DNA of 64,000 bases from Brevipalpus yothersi (GCA_003956705.1 QZCP01000112.1:445416-509415), one strand, 5' to 3'; positions 36,602 through 50,485 are shown, counted from the first letter of the stretch. Numbers and translations are program-made. Notes: a model not told the origin generated them from the sequence alone.

Positions 36602-39600
36602 GAGGAAGGAGGGAGGAGAAGGATGAGGATGAGAAAAGGATGCTGATTGAATAAGATAGGGAGGCACTAATTTGAAAAGCGATAAATTGTTCAACTTGAA
36701 TTTCGATTCACTTGATGACCATCATTATACATGTATGATGAGAGATGACGGAAAATATGGATTCCACCTTGTGAAGAGTTCAATTTGATCTGCTTTCTAC
36801 TCTTATTTTAGTGGTTAGTAAGGCTTGATTAATATCAAGAGGGAATGATACAAACGAGAGTAGTTGATCATCAACATAAAATCATCAGCCTTACTAATCA
36901 TGATGATCTTCTGCAATCCGAATTTGTAGTTCACTTGTGACCCTCAAAGTTCTGAAGAGAACTTTATAATTTACTCCTCTCTTGCTTCCAAGCTGGGATG
37001 CTTTGATGATCACCATGAGCTATGCACTTCATCTGATGATCGGTTGTGCATTAATTTACCCTTTGTTGAGTATCAATGTATGGGATCAAGGCCTGGGACT
37101 AGCTGAGATGAGAAAAAATTTTGCTTTAGATAACGAATAGAACCAAAATTGATTCTCAAGTAGGCTAATCATTAAGTCCTTCCCGACCAATTCACTGAAT
37201 TGAATTCAGTGTGAAAATGCCTCTCTTGCAAAAGAAGGAAATTTGAAATCCAGTTATTTCATCGCTTGAAAATATTATCAGTCTTTTTAGAGAGAATTTC
37301 CTCCCCTTCATTTAAATTCTAGGACAGTATGATTAAAACATCTTCTGACTGAATGGATATGTTTATATCGGACTCAATTCATATTTCAGTCAAGCGAGAT
37401 AAATTTATTAGAACTTTGTCATCATTGCATATGAGAGTCATGACTATTGAGCTTCTCATGCATCTGGGAAAGCAAGTCTGATATTCACCCTTTTCTTGCT
37501 GATATTGATCAGTGATTAGTGATCTCAGACTGTATCATCTTAATACTCTTCTCTAGACTATACCGGAAGTTTTTCAGAGATTTTATCAAGGTTGGAAGAG
37601 TTCACTGCAAAGGCAAGTTGTCAGTAGTTGCTGTTAGTAAAGTCCAAAGAATTCTTTGCTTCTTGATCCATTCCAATAGAATGGTCAGTCGATTAAGGAT
37701 GATCCAAAACGATTTGGACGATTTTCTCACTAATGGAAAAAATTATTCTTTAGTTCACTCAATGGTTGATTGTTTTAGTAGAAGCAATCGTGATAGCAGT
37801 TAGTAAATGGCGATATTTTTGGGTGAGAGGATAACTTTGGTGATGCGGTGGTGGTGGTGATAGTAGTGGTGGTGATGGTAATAGCCAACTCTTTGCTTCG
37901 CAAAATTTGGTGGAGCTGGTGAACTAACGGTTGAACGAAGAGTGATAAAGAAAATGAAAGATAGAAAGAAGGAAGATAGAAGCGATCATATCAAGGATGA
38001 TGAGAAAATTATCATGATGAAGAAAAAGATGGCTAAAGGAAGGCAAAGAGTGGGCTGCAATGTAGGCCTTTTCCAGTCCAATTGTTGCCTCTAACGAATA
38101 ACGAATAAATGGATGATGAATTCAACTAGCTTCCTTCTCTTGTCTTTTTTAGCTGAACCTCTCAAGTGAAGAGGTGGATAAGACGACAGTGAATTATGAA
38201 ATATTGCTGAAAAATTTTTCTTTCATGGAAAGAAAGGAGAAAATTGTTGCCCTCACGGCAATAAGAAAATGCGAATCAAGTGGCATATAATTAGTCTCAG
38301 AATATTCATCATACTATGAACATGGATGAACGTCAAACGGAATAGTCATTTTCCAAAGCGAATGTGTGTGTGTGTGTGTGTTCGCTCTCAGCCACTAAGA
38401 AAAAGCTGGATTAGGAGTTGTTAGAAGTGTGTTAAAAGATGGTGAATAAGAAGCTGTAAAAGGAGACATTTCAAGTGAAATGGGAGTTAGTATGGGAATA
38501 TTATTTTCCTCCAGCATCGGTGGGTGGAAAAGTCAATAGGTAGATAGATAGTTCTTTTCCAGATAATTCTTGATCAGTTCTTTTTTTTCGCGATTGAGGA
38601 GAAAAACGAATCAAATGTCATCGTCGCATGATTAAAGTTAGCCAAGAAAGCTCGCGGCTAAAATTTAAAGGCATAAAAAGTGTCACTAATGAATCGATTG
38701 ATACTGGGTCAAGTTTAAGGTTTCCTCAGAGGAAGAAGAAGCTGGAGAAGAGGGAAAAAAGGAAGTTAATTGACTGGTAGCCCAATGAAAAATAGATAAA
38801 AGTGATAACTGGTCTGCTTTCATGTTTGTTCTGAGCAAAACACGTTTGAAGGCTACTCGAATCACTAAGTATCTTGATCAAATATAAAGAAAAGATGAAA
38901 AAGAGGGAAAGATGTTAGAAATGAAAAAAAACAAAATGTCTCACATGTCGCGCGCTAGTTTGACTGATGACTGATGACAATTAAATGTTCAATTCGCTTG
39001 GCTTCATCCAGCCACTTACAATGTCAGTGTCTCAACTGCTCATTCATCAGTTGAGTAACTAAACTTAACTTCTACTTCGGCTAGCCACAACATCTCAATC
39101 TCAATCTTACAAGAGTGAGAGAGAAAGAGAAAGAGAAAGAGAAAGAGGATCTACATCATTTCACTTCCGGCGATATTTTCTCTTTCTCCCTTTCATCTGT
39201 GTCAACATCACTCTTGATGAAGCCTACTTTCGTGACTACTGTAGCTTTGATTAAGAGGTTATTCCGCGGGATGAGGATGCAGGAAGAGTTAGTGAAGAGA
39301 ATGTTAATTTTGCTTGCAGTGATCATATGTTAATAACCATCTTAAATCAATTAGAACAACATTGTATTATATATATTTGCCAAAAACAACATGACAATTA
39401 AAATTGCACACAAGAGAGAAGAGGCTGGAGATGAGAAGGGGATGTTGAGAAAAAGCTGGTCAAATAGAACTGAGAGCAAGCAAAGCTCAAAGCAATAGAG
39501 CTAATAGACTTCAGGTCAGGACGAAATTCGAGCAAGAAAGCGGTGATTGATGATTCTGAAGGGAAAGATGATATTTTTTCTCAACTTCATCATGATTCAA

Positions 39601-42440
39601 GGAACTTGTTAGCTTGTATATTTACGCTCTTGACTGGATTCATGACTGAAGAGAGAGAGAGAGAAAGATGAGAAAGAAAAGCATGGAAAGGGAAATAGAG
39701 ATGCTGGGAAAGATTGAGAATGACAGTCATCCTCTTTCTCTTTGAAAAAAATATATATATATATTCAGATAATATTACTTGAAGGTAGCATATTATGATG
39801 CTTCCGTGCGGACGATGATGACGAAGGTGTCTTCTTGATTGTCAAAGAGCTTGAGGCGGTGAACGTGGTACCATCGGATCCATCATTAGAGGTTGCAGAA
39901 CTCGTGCTTGATATGGATGTTTCTTCAGAACTTCCACAGTGACTGGTCACAGGCTCACCGATGGATGGAAAAGAGGTAATCATTGATGAAGAGGTGGATG
40001 ACTCGCGTACCGATGTGCCGCCATTAAAGCGACTATGACTGGTCACTTCGGTTGATTCAGCAAAGTGAACTTTTTTGGGAAGAGAATTACGATATGAGAA
40101 TCCGTTACCATTTACACAATTTGAGTCTTTGAGAATACCCTGCCTGGCTGAATTTCTCATGAAACTTCCACTACCACTGGGACTATTCTCACGCCCTTTA
40201 TGTCCCACTAAACGCTGCTGATGGCCTCCATGCTTGGAACCGTTTCTATAGTGTATCATGATCTCACTATTTTCATCTTGAGACTTGCCCGCCAGCAAGT
40301 TACCATTATTATTATCAACAATGTCTAAAATATTATCTGATTTTAGGTGAACAAGCTCGGGCATCTGAGCTTTTCGCACGGTCACTCTGATCACCTCACT
40401 TTTCTGAGGTTCCGAGCATAGGAAAGCCTCATCTGCTGGTGATGAGGAAAGAGGTAACATGGATTGCTGTTTTTGCTGCTGATACAGATCGACTGGAGGA
40501 CCGGTAATCGGTCTTGGACGAGATCGATGAACAGTAGTTGAAGATGTTGAAGAGCTATTGAAATCACCATTACGATGTACACCTGATTGAACTGAAGTGG
40601 ACTCAAAGCCTGGAGGTGGCTGGAGTTGATCATGATCATGAGATTCAACCGAAGTATTGGCAATTGATTCTGGTCTATCGGAAGATCGTGTAGGAGATCG
40701 TGAGGACACAACTCGAGAATCAACACCAGGACTGATGGATTGCTTTGGATCTTTTGTGGTTGGTGGTGGTGGTGGTGCAAAGGTCAATGATGCTGAGGTC
40801 TTGGTTATTGTCGCTGTAGTGGTAAGCTCTTTACGAATTGTCGTTTGGGTGGAGGCAGGAGATCCCGGTGGTTGACTTGTGTTCCTAGACGGGCTACCAT
40901 TATCCTTTGATGGACACAATTTTTTGGTACTGGTGGTGACTGTTGTCTCACTTGACAAGATTTTATCTACTGTCGGGCTTGTTCTTCGGAAAGTGTCCAT
41001 TTTGCACTCACTGGCCTGTGACGAACATTCATCCCTAGTTGATGGAACCATCGGCGAAGGTGATTTAGTTTCCGATGATAAGTCCGATAATGGTGATGAA
41101 GGTGCTAATGGAACAGGAGATGAACGCACAGGAGAGCTGTTTCTGATCGTAGTCATATTGTTGGGTGAACGTCTTGGTGATGAGGGTGGTGTTAATGAGG
41201 ATGTTATTCGGACTTGAATGAAAACATCTTCATTCTCTTGATAACTTTCACTCGTTTTGGTTGTTGTGGTGGTTGTGGATGAGGTGGTGATAAGATTTGG
41301 CTTATCGAAACCATTTTGAATAACAATCGACTCATCGAGATCACTTTTATCCATCTCATTTGATGAGGACGGCGATGATCGTGCATCACTTTTCCTCTTA
41401 TCCAAAGCTCTATCGCTATCAAGAAGCTGATCGGATGTGTTTAGATGAGAATTATTCACATCTCCTTGTTTACCATCTCTATTTTGAACTGAAGAACGAG
41501 ATCGTCGAGATGATGGTGATCCAGCTCGATCTAACTCATCGTAACCACCTTCCAGACTTGAGTTTGCTGATTTATTCAGTTCATCTTCACGCTTTTCCCG
41601 GCCAATCTTGCCATTATTAAGGTTTTTTTTCATTCCTTTATCTTCTTCTTCCTCTTCATCCAAATCTAATATGCATTCCGAAAGCGTTACAATCGGCGCA
41701 GGCATTGAGTTCACTCGACATGAATTACCAAATTGTGGTGTCTCTGATCCACTCATTTTATGACCTCCATAACTGAGCCCATCTCCATAAATATCTTCAC
41801 TCATCTTACCCGATCTAGTGGATCCGGTGCCTGAGGGAGATGTGGCCCGAAATCGTCCATGATAAGGATAGCCGAGAGGACTTGAGGCTAGCCATGACCT
41901 GCCCAAACTACCTCCTCCTCCACCACCATTACCATTCTGCATATTCATCTGGTTCCATGAACGTCTGATGGCAGAATTTCGTTGCAGCAAATGATTTGCT
42001 CGCCGTCTACGCTTTGAATCAGTTTGAAATATTGTCTCAGGCTCTAGACACGATTGAGAGTCAGGACCATGTCGTCGAATAACCCTGATCGAAGGTATGT
42101 CATCATTTTTACCTCGATTCATATCAGAATTGAGCCTGAAAAGTCCTAGAAAACTACTCAGTTTGGTCAAACTTTTCTTATCATCTGAGAAAGATGAACG
42201 TCGTCCAAACGGTGGAGCTCGAAGTGCACCAGGACTGATGCGTCGAGGGCCAAACAGTAAATCACAAGCATTTTGGCCACACTTTTTACGAGGACGATTT
42301 AGTGTTGTTGTCACAGGAGTTGAAATGGGTTCTTTCATCATCGTTTGACGTGGTGAATTTCGTCGACGTTCATCGGAAGGTGAATGTCCTGGGCTCCCCG
42401 GAGTGTTGCCATCCAAACTACGATTCCATTTGACTTTCAT
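34976..42440 (-). CDS. Large disordered/coiled-coil protein, MTUS (ATIP)-like
   Basis: Proposed exons on minus: 42440-39779 (887 codons plus one base), 36502-35691 and 35515-34976; phases fit exactly (1, then 0), giving 1337 residues. The first exon is a long low-complexity Ser/Thr/Pro-rich region with poly-Thr, poly-Gly and Asp/Glu runs. The second and third exons form a long coiled coil. The stretch IIQGLSVVIKHL and the final helix ending in KKEELEYMLYN resemble the C-terminal coiled coil of MTUS1/MTUS2 (microtubule-associated ATIP proteins), and the overall design of a huge first exon plus a coiled-coil tail also fits. Similarity is remembered, not computed, so the family call is tentative. 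The 39778 donor (GTAATA) is non-optimal. If it is not used, the first exon ends at TGA 39765 as a separate 891-residue protein. ATG 42440 directly follows a possible acceptor (ATCATAG), so a 5' UTR exon is likely upstream. Confidence 0.65.
36503..39778 (-). other. Large intron of the MTUS-like gene
   Basis: A 3.3-kb intron by the model above. It holds a short GT microsatellite (about 38362-38381) and several GA-rich stretches. A plus-strand open frame at 37519-37803 has no family similarity. No other gene is supported. Confidence 0.5.
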
Positions 42441-42589
42441 CTATGATATTAAGATGATGGTGATGATGATCATCAGCCAAGCGAAAAGATGGATGGAAGA
42501 GGGAGGAGGTTTGGAAAAAAGAAGAAGATGAAAAAACCAATCAAGAATGGTAACCGGATCAAGTCTTGAAACATAACTATCATTTATTC

Positions 42590-42591
42590 TT

Positions 42592-42614
<23 letters not shown>
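42590..42614. repeat. (CT)n microsatellite
   Basis: Short CT run about 150 bases upstream of the MTUS-like start codon, ending in TATC repeats. Confidence 0.9.
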
Positions 42615-42622
<8 letters not shown>

Positions 42623-42903
42623 CATTCAGACACACATGATTATGGCACTCGCATTATTTATCTCTACCTTTCAGCTTACTTCTACTCTTTTATCTATCTC
42701 TTTCCATCATCGAGTGTGTAGAAATAGGAAAGTCGACTCACAGTAGCGATGAGATTGTCACCAGTAAACAATTCATGATATGATTACTGAGTGCATTGTG
42801 TCCATCAGAGCACAGGGCAACGTTTATGTATATTCAAAAATGTAAAAAATGGAACCACTTGACTGCACTCAAGTCTCGAGAGTCTGACGATCCTTGAGAG
42901 AAG

Positions 42904-42906
<3 letters not shown>

Positions 42907-42952
<46 letters not shown>
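42907..42952. repeat. (GA)n microsatellite
   Basis: Perfect GA run of about 46 bases upstream of the MTUS-like gene. Confidence 0.95.
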
Positions 42953-42957
<5 letters not shown>

Positions 42958-43260
42958 AGCGCGGGAAATGGCTCCAGTTCCGAAAAGCGAGAGAGAGAAC
43001 TTCAGTACATTGACGGTGAAGGAGGGGGAGTTGAAATAAGAATGGAGAGAGAATAAGATGAAGTGGAGCAGGGGAAGTGAAAAGAATGAGAATTCAAACG
43101 ATCAATATCAAAGAATGCAGAATGCCGAGCTACACATTCAAAAATAAGAGAGAATCAAGTTTCCATGCTTGACAGGTCTCATTCTGGTCCATGGCTCTCA
43201 CTCACTTTCTCACTGGTCCTCACGCAGATCCGGAATATTAGAAAAAGATATTCTCTTCCG

Positions 43261-43264
<4 letters not shown>

Positions 43265-43309
<45 letters not shown>

Positions 43310-43313
43310 CTTT
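43265..43313. repeat. (CT)n followed by (TTTC)n
   Basis: A CT run that passes directly into TTTC tetranucleotide repeats; a compound pyrimidine tract. Confidence 0.92.
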
Positions 43314-43726
43314 CGTATGAATTTCAGCCCCTCTCACCCAATGAATGTTGGAATGGATGAGATACTTTCAATACAATTGAATATTAGAATGCAATCACTC
43401 ATCGTGAGTAGACAAAAAGCAAATATTTCGCCCAAATTATTTAGGCCATCAGCTCTAACTTCCCCTATTTTTCTTTTCTTTTCCATTTTCTCATTCAACA
43501 AGCAATGCACACATCAACAAATCAAATGAACTGGACTAAATAGATAGTTGAAATCCAATGCATATACATCATCATGATGTTGCACTTTAATGGCTTCCGA
43601 ATCGTGAATCTATGAAATATTGTTATTGTTATTATTTTTTTCGAAATGTAGGACTTCCATCATGAGATCCCCCTTGTTTTCCCCCATTTTCGCACCTTAT
43701 TTCTCTTTTCTACTCTCTTCCTCTCT

Positions 43727-43752
43727 TCTCTCTCTCTCTCTCTCTCTCTCTA
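43727..43752. repeat. (CT)n microsatellite
   Basis: Short perfect CT run in the 14-kb gene-free region. Confidence 0.9.
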
Positions 43753-44511
43753 TCTGGCTATCACAATTCCAAACTTATCTCCATCACTGTCAAATACCAA
43801 CGCCTACGGGCTCATGATAACTAGTAAAGTCAAGGCAGCCTTTACTGGGCACTCAGAATCAGGTCCACTCACACACACTTGTTCACTGGCAAGGATCGTT
43901 GTAACGAACATTTTCTCCTCCAACGAACAGGCTTCGAGGACGAAGGGGCTGAATTACAAGCTCTCGAGAAAAAAACTGAAAGTGAACATTGACAAGAACA
44001 TGATTCCAATTAGTGTACTTGAAACATGATCAGTAAGTTGAGAGTAAGTAAGATGAAGAGAAAGAGAGAGAAAGAGAGAGAAAGAGAGAGGAAAATTGAA
44101 TCGCATGGAAAGAAGAAAGTTTCATTCGTATCATCGTCGCATGTCTTAAACTAAATGATCAATCAGCTCTCCTTTAATCAACCTGAAGGTGGAGATGAAC
44201 AGGACGATCAACTCAACTTAGCATGATAAAGTGGATTGAAATTAAATGGATAGAAAAAAGAGGCGATTAATTATGCAAAATACCATTAAGTGAATGTTCA
44301 CAGTTACATAATTTCATCACACTCATCAAATATCTGGAGAATTCAAGCTCATTGAATCCAGTTCAAGATCACGCGATAATTAGCATGCATATATCTAACG
44401 TTGTTTCGCATTTTCGAAGGTGAAAAAATTTCACTGTGAATGCGGGTAGGCTCAAGTCAGAAGGGGTGAAGGTGGAGATGAGAATAAAATCTTCGTGCGA
44501 ACACATTCAAA

Positions 44512-44513
<2 letters not shown>

Positions 44514-44549
<36 letters not shown>
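44514..44549. repeat. (CT)n microsatellite
   Basis: Perfect CT run of about 36 bases in the gene-free region. Confidence 0.95.
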
Positions 44550-44551
<2 letters not shown>

Positions 44552-44943
44552 TCTAAATACTGTCAATAATAATGTATACATGAACTGCCAAAGCCATCAT
44601 TTTCATCACTGATCGTATATCATCAGCTCTCAATACATTCGCGCTGCTCGACGTGGTGACGTTTGACCATTATCAGGCATCTCGTCCATTGTTTTAAGCT
44701 CAATGGCTAACAATCGAGCATTTAGTCATGTATTTATAAATAAACGTATTCAACTATAGCTGCCGAGCGTTTCACTTTGAGTACATTTCGTGAAAAGAGG
44801 TGTATTAATGACTACTGTGGGGGTGGTTAAGTGATGGTGAGGACAGCATGTATATTCAATTGAATAGCAGATGAGAAAGAGTCAAAGTTGAGGCTGTTTT
44901 ATTTGACTGTCTTTCTTCGTGTCAAATCAAATCGAATCGTAAT

Positions 44944-44945
<2 letters not shown>

Positions 44946-45004
<59 letters not shown>
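44946..45004. repeat. (TG)n microsatellite
   Basis: About 59 bases of uninterrupted TG, the longest TG/CA tract in the window; alternating purine-pyrimidine DNA of this length can adopt Z-form. Confidence 0.95.
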
Positions 45005-45006
<2 letters not shown>

Positions 45007-45417
45007 GGCATCAGGACAGTTAGAAATGTAAGTGGAAAATAGCGAAGATAAAGTGAAGGAGGAGGTAAAAAATTATAATCATCATGCAGAATGAGAAGAC
45101 TATCCAGACTGTAAACAATTGACAACAATCGAACGGAACTGCATGGTTTACGAGTTCATGAATTGGATTTCAATTGATTACTGAGTGCCTGATGGTGAGA
45201 TGTAGAGGAAGAGAGCAGGCAATGATGATGATTGCTCAACTGAAAATTGGGGAAGTGAGAATAGGTAAGATTGATTAGAAAGAGAGAGATCGATTGAATG
45301 TTAGTGAGCGAACAAAATCAGCAAGAAAAGAAGGAAGAAGAAAATGGAAAAATGTGGCAGCTTGAATGGATGAACGAATATATCAAACGAAAATCATCAG
45401 AAACAATGAAACATAGT

Positions 45418-45488
45418 GAGAGAGAAAGAGAGAGAAAGAGAGAAAGAGAGAAAGAGAGAAAGAGAGAGAGAGAGAGAGAAAGAGAAAG
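45418..45488. repeat. (GA)n/(GAAA)n purine tract
   Basis: About 70 bases of pure purine on the plus strand made of GAGA and GAAAGA units. Confidence 0.93.
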
Positions 45489-46502
45489 TGTATGATCGCA
45501 ACTTGGATCTCGCATTCAGTATCATTGTTGACATCAAGTCCGGTGGCTGCATGCTGAGCATCGATGATGGAAAAAAGAGCAAGATAGAAACACTTTCACC
45601 AACTCTCATTACACTTCGACAAATGTTCAAACAAAAAGATTACTTATTTACCTCGTTGACTCGAGTGGGTTTAACAGTAGATGGCTTGAAGTAGCGTTGG
45701 TTTAGACGATTAGGTTTAAAGTATACACATGCGAACACACGCACAAACACATACACATCAACACATCTTTCAATTCCACAATCGAAGATACGGACAATTT
45801 GTGACAATCAGTGGGACCGATTGGCGAATATTATGATATGTTTCACGGAAAATGAGAGGAAGATGAGTGAAAGGATGATTTGATCAGTTATACCCAAATT
45901 TGTGTGAAGAACATTGACAAGCGAGTCATGATGATGGAGGAAGAAGTAGATGATGATGATAATGATGATACTTGGAATGATTATTTGACGAGGGAGAGAG
46001 AAAGCTTGTTGGTGATGATGATTTGTCAAATGTTGTGAGAAGAAGTGTTCATGGATAACCGATGTTGTAACTGGTAGCTTGGCAAGTGCCAATGATCCAA
46101 AAGAAGAATAATACTGGAAAAATAGAGGAAAAATTCACCGTGAGGCAAGCAAGTGAAAGGAAGCTCGTGATCATCAACGTAACTAAACAGCGAGCATATA
46201 TTGAAGCTCGCAAACACATACACACACGTTTCAACGTCGTTCGTTGAGAGCACAAATTTAACTAACTTTAGTTACGTTATACGTTAACCTGTCTCTTTCT
46301 CTCTCTTTTTTCTCTCTCCTTTTCTCACTTGCTTCTCTCTCTCTCTCTCTATACCTCTCTAAAGCGCCTCCAAGCGTCCTCATGAAAGTTCCAAGTTTGT
46401 TAGCAAGTAAGTTTACGGTAGAAAGAATATCGGCAAGCAAATCACTAGCCTGGGCTCATCATAATCTTTTCCGCAAGCCTGGTACATCACTTGTGTGTGT
46501 GT

Positions 46503-46526
46503 GAGAGAGAGAAAGAAAAGAAAGAA

Positions 46527-46565
<39 letters not shown>
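46503..46565. repeat. (GA)n purine tract next to a GT run
   Basis: A short GT run (from about 46493) turns directly into GA/GAAA repeats, ending before ACGGGA. Confidence 0.92.
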
Positions 46566-47700
46566 CGGGATCAGAGCGGAAAAGCTCAGGCCAAATGTAT
46601 ATGATGAGAAATTTAGCCCAAACAGGGTGGAAGATTCATGGAAAAAGTAGGCCTACTTCCAGGTCAATTAGAAGAGTGGTCTGAGTGCTATGGCCTGAGT
46701 GTTATTATCTGTGAAGCGTTTTGCGAATGGAATAACTCTGTATGATGATGACTGCACATTGTATATTGTATATTCTAGGGAAACTCTATATAACCTCTCG
46801 CTCTCATCGCCCTCAACCCGATGTTAAACCTCTTTTTTTGCTCTTCTTCTTCATCTTTTCTTCCACCAGCCTCTCTTACACATTTCGCTTACCTGAGAAA
46901 CTTTTCCTCTTCCCTGTCAATCGGTTTGCAATGATTCAAATTGCTCATCGAAATGGAAAAATTTCATGGTAACCATGATCAGCTTGTTCATTTGGAGTCA
47001 AATCGCTGTATCATTGAAAGTGATCGGTGGAAAGTATTCATTATTGAATCTAACTCATTCACTTCACTCCCGGTCGAGCTTACATCATGCAAACATATAC
47101 ATGTACATGTACATGTAAACCTTGTAACCACTGCATGAGGCGAGCACAAAAAAAAAATATTCTCCAGCCTATCAACCATAAATATTCTCAATTGCAGTCA
47201 TTCAATCTTGTATACTAAATTTTTGTTCACCTTCAAGTGAATGAAAATTTTTTTATCACTTTCCCTCCCTCACACATCTATGTGAAGGTGGAATGCATGC
47301 TTTCCACAGCAATCCATAGAGTCTCGTTATTTGATATGGGAGAGATTTGATCCCATAATCACAAGTGTTTCACGAGTGTGTATTCACACAGAAACACACT
47401 TGAGAGAAAAATGTAAACTGCTGAGAGTGCTAATGACGTTAATGTATCTCTCTTTCTCTCTCATCTGCCAGTTTTTTTGGGCTTTTTTAGCCACGCGACA
47501 GATGAAAAGCGCGCGAATTGATCGGTCCAGCGAATTGCTCTCTTCCGATTAACGCCTGCCACTCCTCAACTCAGTCCGCTTCATTCGTTCTTCACTCACT
47601 TGTGAGTCCCAATAATGGGTCCTGATGGATGCGAGCTTGCCAACTATCTGACGATATGCTATTCGATTAGATACATAATTGCAAGGTTAGGTAAACTTGA

Positions 47701-47706
47701 GGAGAA

Positions 47707-47754
<48 letters not shown>
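47701..47754. repeat. (GA)n microsatellite
   Basis: Purine-only tract of about 54 bases, GAAAGA units followed by perfect GA. Confidence 0.93.
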
Positions 47755-47755
<1 letters not shown>

Positions 47756-47919
47756 CCAAGAAAACGTAAACTTTTGACAACATTGCCCTCGAATATGTCA
47801 AAACATTTCATCTCGAACGATTGACATGTCCAATTGATCAGATCATGAAGTGATATCGGCGAACAGTTCGGTTGCTGATTTGTTAGATAAATGTTTGGTG
47901 TGAAAACAGACAAATACAC

Positions 47920-47921
<2 letters not shown>

Positions 47922-47956
<35 letters not shown>
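47922..47956. repeat. (GA)n microsatellite
   Basis: Second GA run, about 170 bases after the previous one. Confidence 0.93.
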
Positions 47957-47958
<2 letters not shown>

Positions 47959-50427
47959 GGAGAAAAAAATATTTGTTTCAAGGACATCATCATGAAACTG
48001 AAATCATCAGCAAATCCGAATGAAGTTCAAACTATGTCAAATTGGTGGTGTAAGCCACGCGACTGATTTTCTCCATAATGATAACATGAAAAGCGATGAT
48101 TTTGTCCACGATTTGATGCGACAATTTGAAATGCTCAATCCTTACTCTAGATTCATTTGGCCATTCATTCTTGGGATATAAATCAACTATTGCGATCGAA
48201 GGGTGATACTGATTTTTGTATTGCAACCCATGAGTCAAATACATCTATTCAATGTTTAGAGAGGAGCATAAATCAAATGATTAAGTTTAGGAGCAATCCA
48301 GTTGCCTGAAAGACTCATCAAGGCTCACAAAACTTGGTTAAACTCAATAAATCTTTTATTGGACATTGAACACAAACAGTATACTCCTCTTTTCACCAAA
48401 AAGACATCAAAAAAGTCCCAAAATAACCCGGATACAGTTGCGAGGCGTTTTTGGTGCTCAAATCAGCAGGAGAGTTTTAAATGGGAATAGTTCATTTTCT
48501 CAATCAAAAGTAAATTAAGTAAAAAAAGCAGAAGGACGTGAGCAAAGATGATTCCAGTTACAAAAGAATATTGTTTCTGTAGGCACATAAAAGCTGCTGA
48601 ATTTTTTGTTGCTATTTGCTATCATATGGAAACACTGTACTTTATTCATTTTATTCAATGGATCACAGATTGTGGGCAGAATCGGAAGATGAACCCAAGC
48701 CTAACTCTTGTTCAACTGCTGGGATGAGCTCTTTAAATCCCCTGAAAACTTGGTCACTCCTTAGGCAAGCCCATTCGCGAAATTCTCATCTCTTGATGAT
48801 TTCAATGATTTTATATTCTTTACTCACTCTCTTGAAACGATTCACAATTTCTATTCATTATTGAACAAGTGCCATTTTTCATGTTTTTTATCTCTACCTG
48901 ATAAATTTTCCCACTTGATACACTCCCGATAATCCTAATCGCTGACCATTCATCTAGCCTCATCCAGATTATCGTCTGTGAGCAAGTATCAAGGTGAGAA
49001 TGGCCTTCATAAGTCTCGATTATCAAGACCAAACAGAACTGGCCATCATGGGTGGGAGCTTTGAACTATTTTCATGAATTTTTGTGTCCAAGATGAATGT
49101 TTATGTGTGAACCTGGAGAACATTTTTTCACTCTTCCTGTTCGGTAAATGTACTGTATGTTGTTATTATAACGGTGTAATATTTATTGTACCTTTTTTTA
49201 GGTGAGCTTGGTTGAGATTGTTGGTAAACGAGATATCTTTTTTTCTGATTTCCGGAGCCAAAGTGGCAAAAATTATATTTTCAAATAGAATACAGATCCT
49301 TGCATGAACACACTTGATGATCACAAAAAAATGGAGAAACAATCATGTGAAACTAAAAACATCAGAATCTCTGCAAAATTTGCTAAAATTTAGGCAGTTA
49401 CAAAGTAATAAAATACGCACCATGAATGCTTTGAAAGCAATTTTCCACATGATGAGATGGGTGCTTAGCCTTTCAGAATTTTTCAACATTCTGGAGTTCA
49501 AATATGAAAGCGAAGTGAAACAAATTCAGGTCATTATCAGCCGGAGATGGTCCAACGGATTCCCATCTGATTGAGAACATCTTCTTCCTCAAAAATATAT
49601 TAATTTTTGGTGATTTCCAGCCACTAAAAGAAAGAAAAAATAAAGACTCATCATCTCAAAATCGTGGACAGAATACTTAGAATTTTGTTGCCTTTTCATT
49701 GGTGTCTGAGTTCAAATGAATTATTGGATCGCTCTTCATGATTGATTCGATCATCATGCAAAACTCAATTTTTTTTCTTTCCTTGAAACGATAATCAAGA
49801 ATAGTATCGCGATAATTACAAATCCTGGATTAATTTATCGCTAAGATCCTTGAGTTACTTTTTTTTGATCATTTTTTCTCAACTTGATTGTGTTGAATAT
49901 ATCGTTAAAACAAAATAGTTAGAAATCAAATTGAACAAAGAGCACTGATAAGTAAAAAAATTCAGATTCAAATTAAAATTAAACGACTTCTACCTCGGCC
50001 ATGGAAACACTAACAATTATCTGGTAAATATGATTATTTTTCTGTTCATATATGAAAGAAGAAGAAGAAAGAAAGAAAGGAAGAGAGAGAAAGAGAGTGA
50101 AAAGGGGTTTGCAGATTCATTTGAGCAAATACAATAGCTCACATGAGCGAACTTCTGAATGAACTCATCATGAGATGGTGAAATTTCAATGTATACCTTA
50201 TTTCATTATTCACAGTCAACACCGATATTCTGGACAATTTTGCATGCCTAGTGGCTGTGATTTCTTTGCCATAACCACTTTGGAAAGCAAGCAGCAGAGA
50301 GGCCTCCTTGAGGCTGCCATTGAGATTGTGGAATGACATCCACAATGGATCGTCACCATTCAGTGGCCTGGTTGTAAAAGGTATTGTGTTCATGTCTTCT
50401 TAAGCCCCTGAAACCTGAGGAGAATGG

Positions 50428-50429
<2 letters not shown>

Positions 50430-50483
<54 letters not shown>
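50430..50483. repeat. (GA)n microsatellite
   Basis: Perfect GA run of about 54 bases in the gene-free region. Confidence 0.95.

Positions 50484-50485
<2 letters not shown>

Noticed and set aside
40391..42348. Several 70-130-codon frames overlapping the MTUS-like exon in other frames and on the other strand
   Set aside because: Shadows of the low-complexity coding sequence (His-, Ser- and Gly-rich), explained by the main frame.
45298..45694. Frames rich in Arg-Glu or Leu-Ser repeats
   Set aside because: They are translations of GA/CT microsatellites, not genes; the same applies to frames at 13437-13643, 47615-47824, 61453-61860 and 62830-63081.
42907..50483. Regularly spaced repeats that might suggest a CRISPR-like array
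   Set aside because: All are dinucleotide or tetranucleotide microsatellites without distinct spacers; the DNA is eukaryotic.
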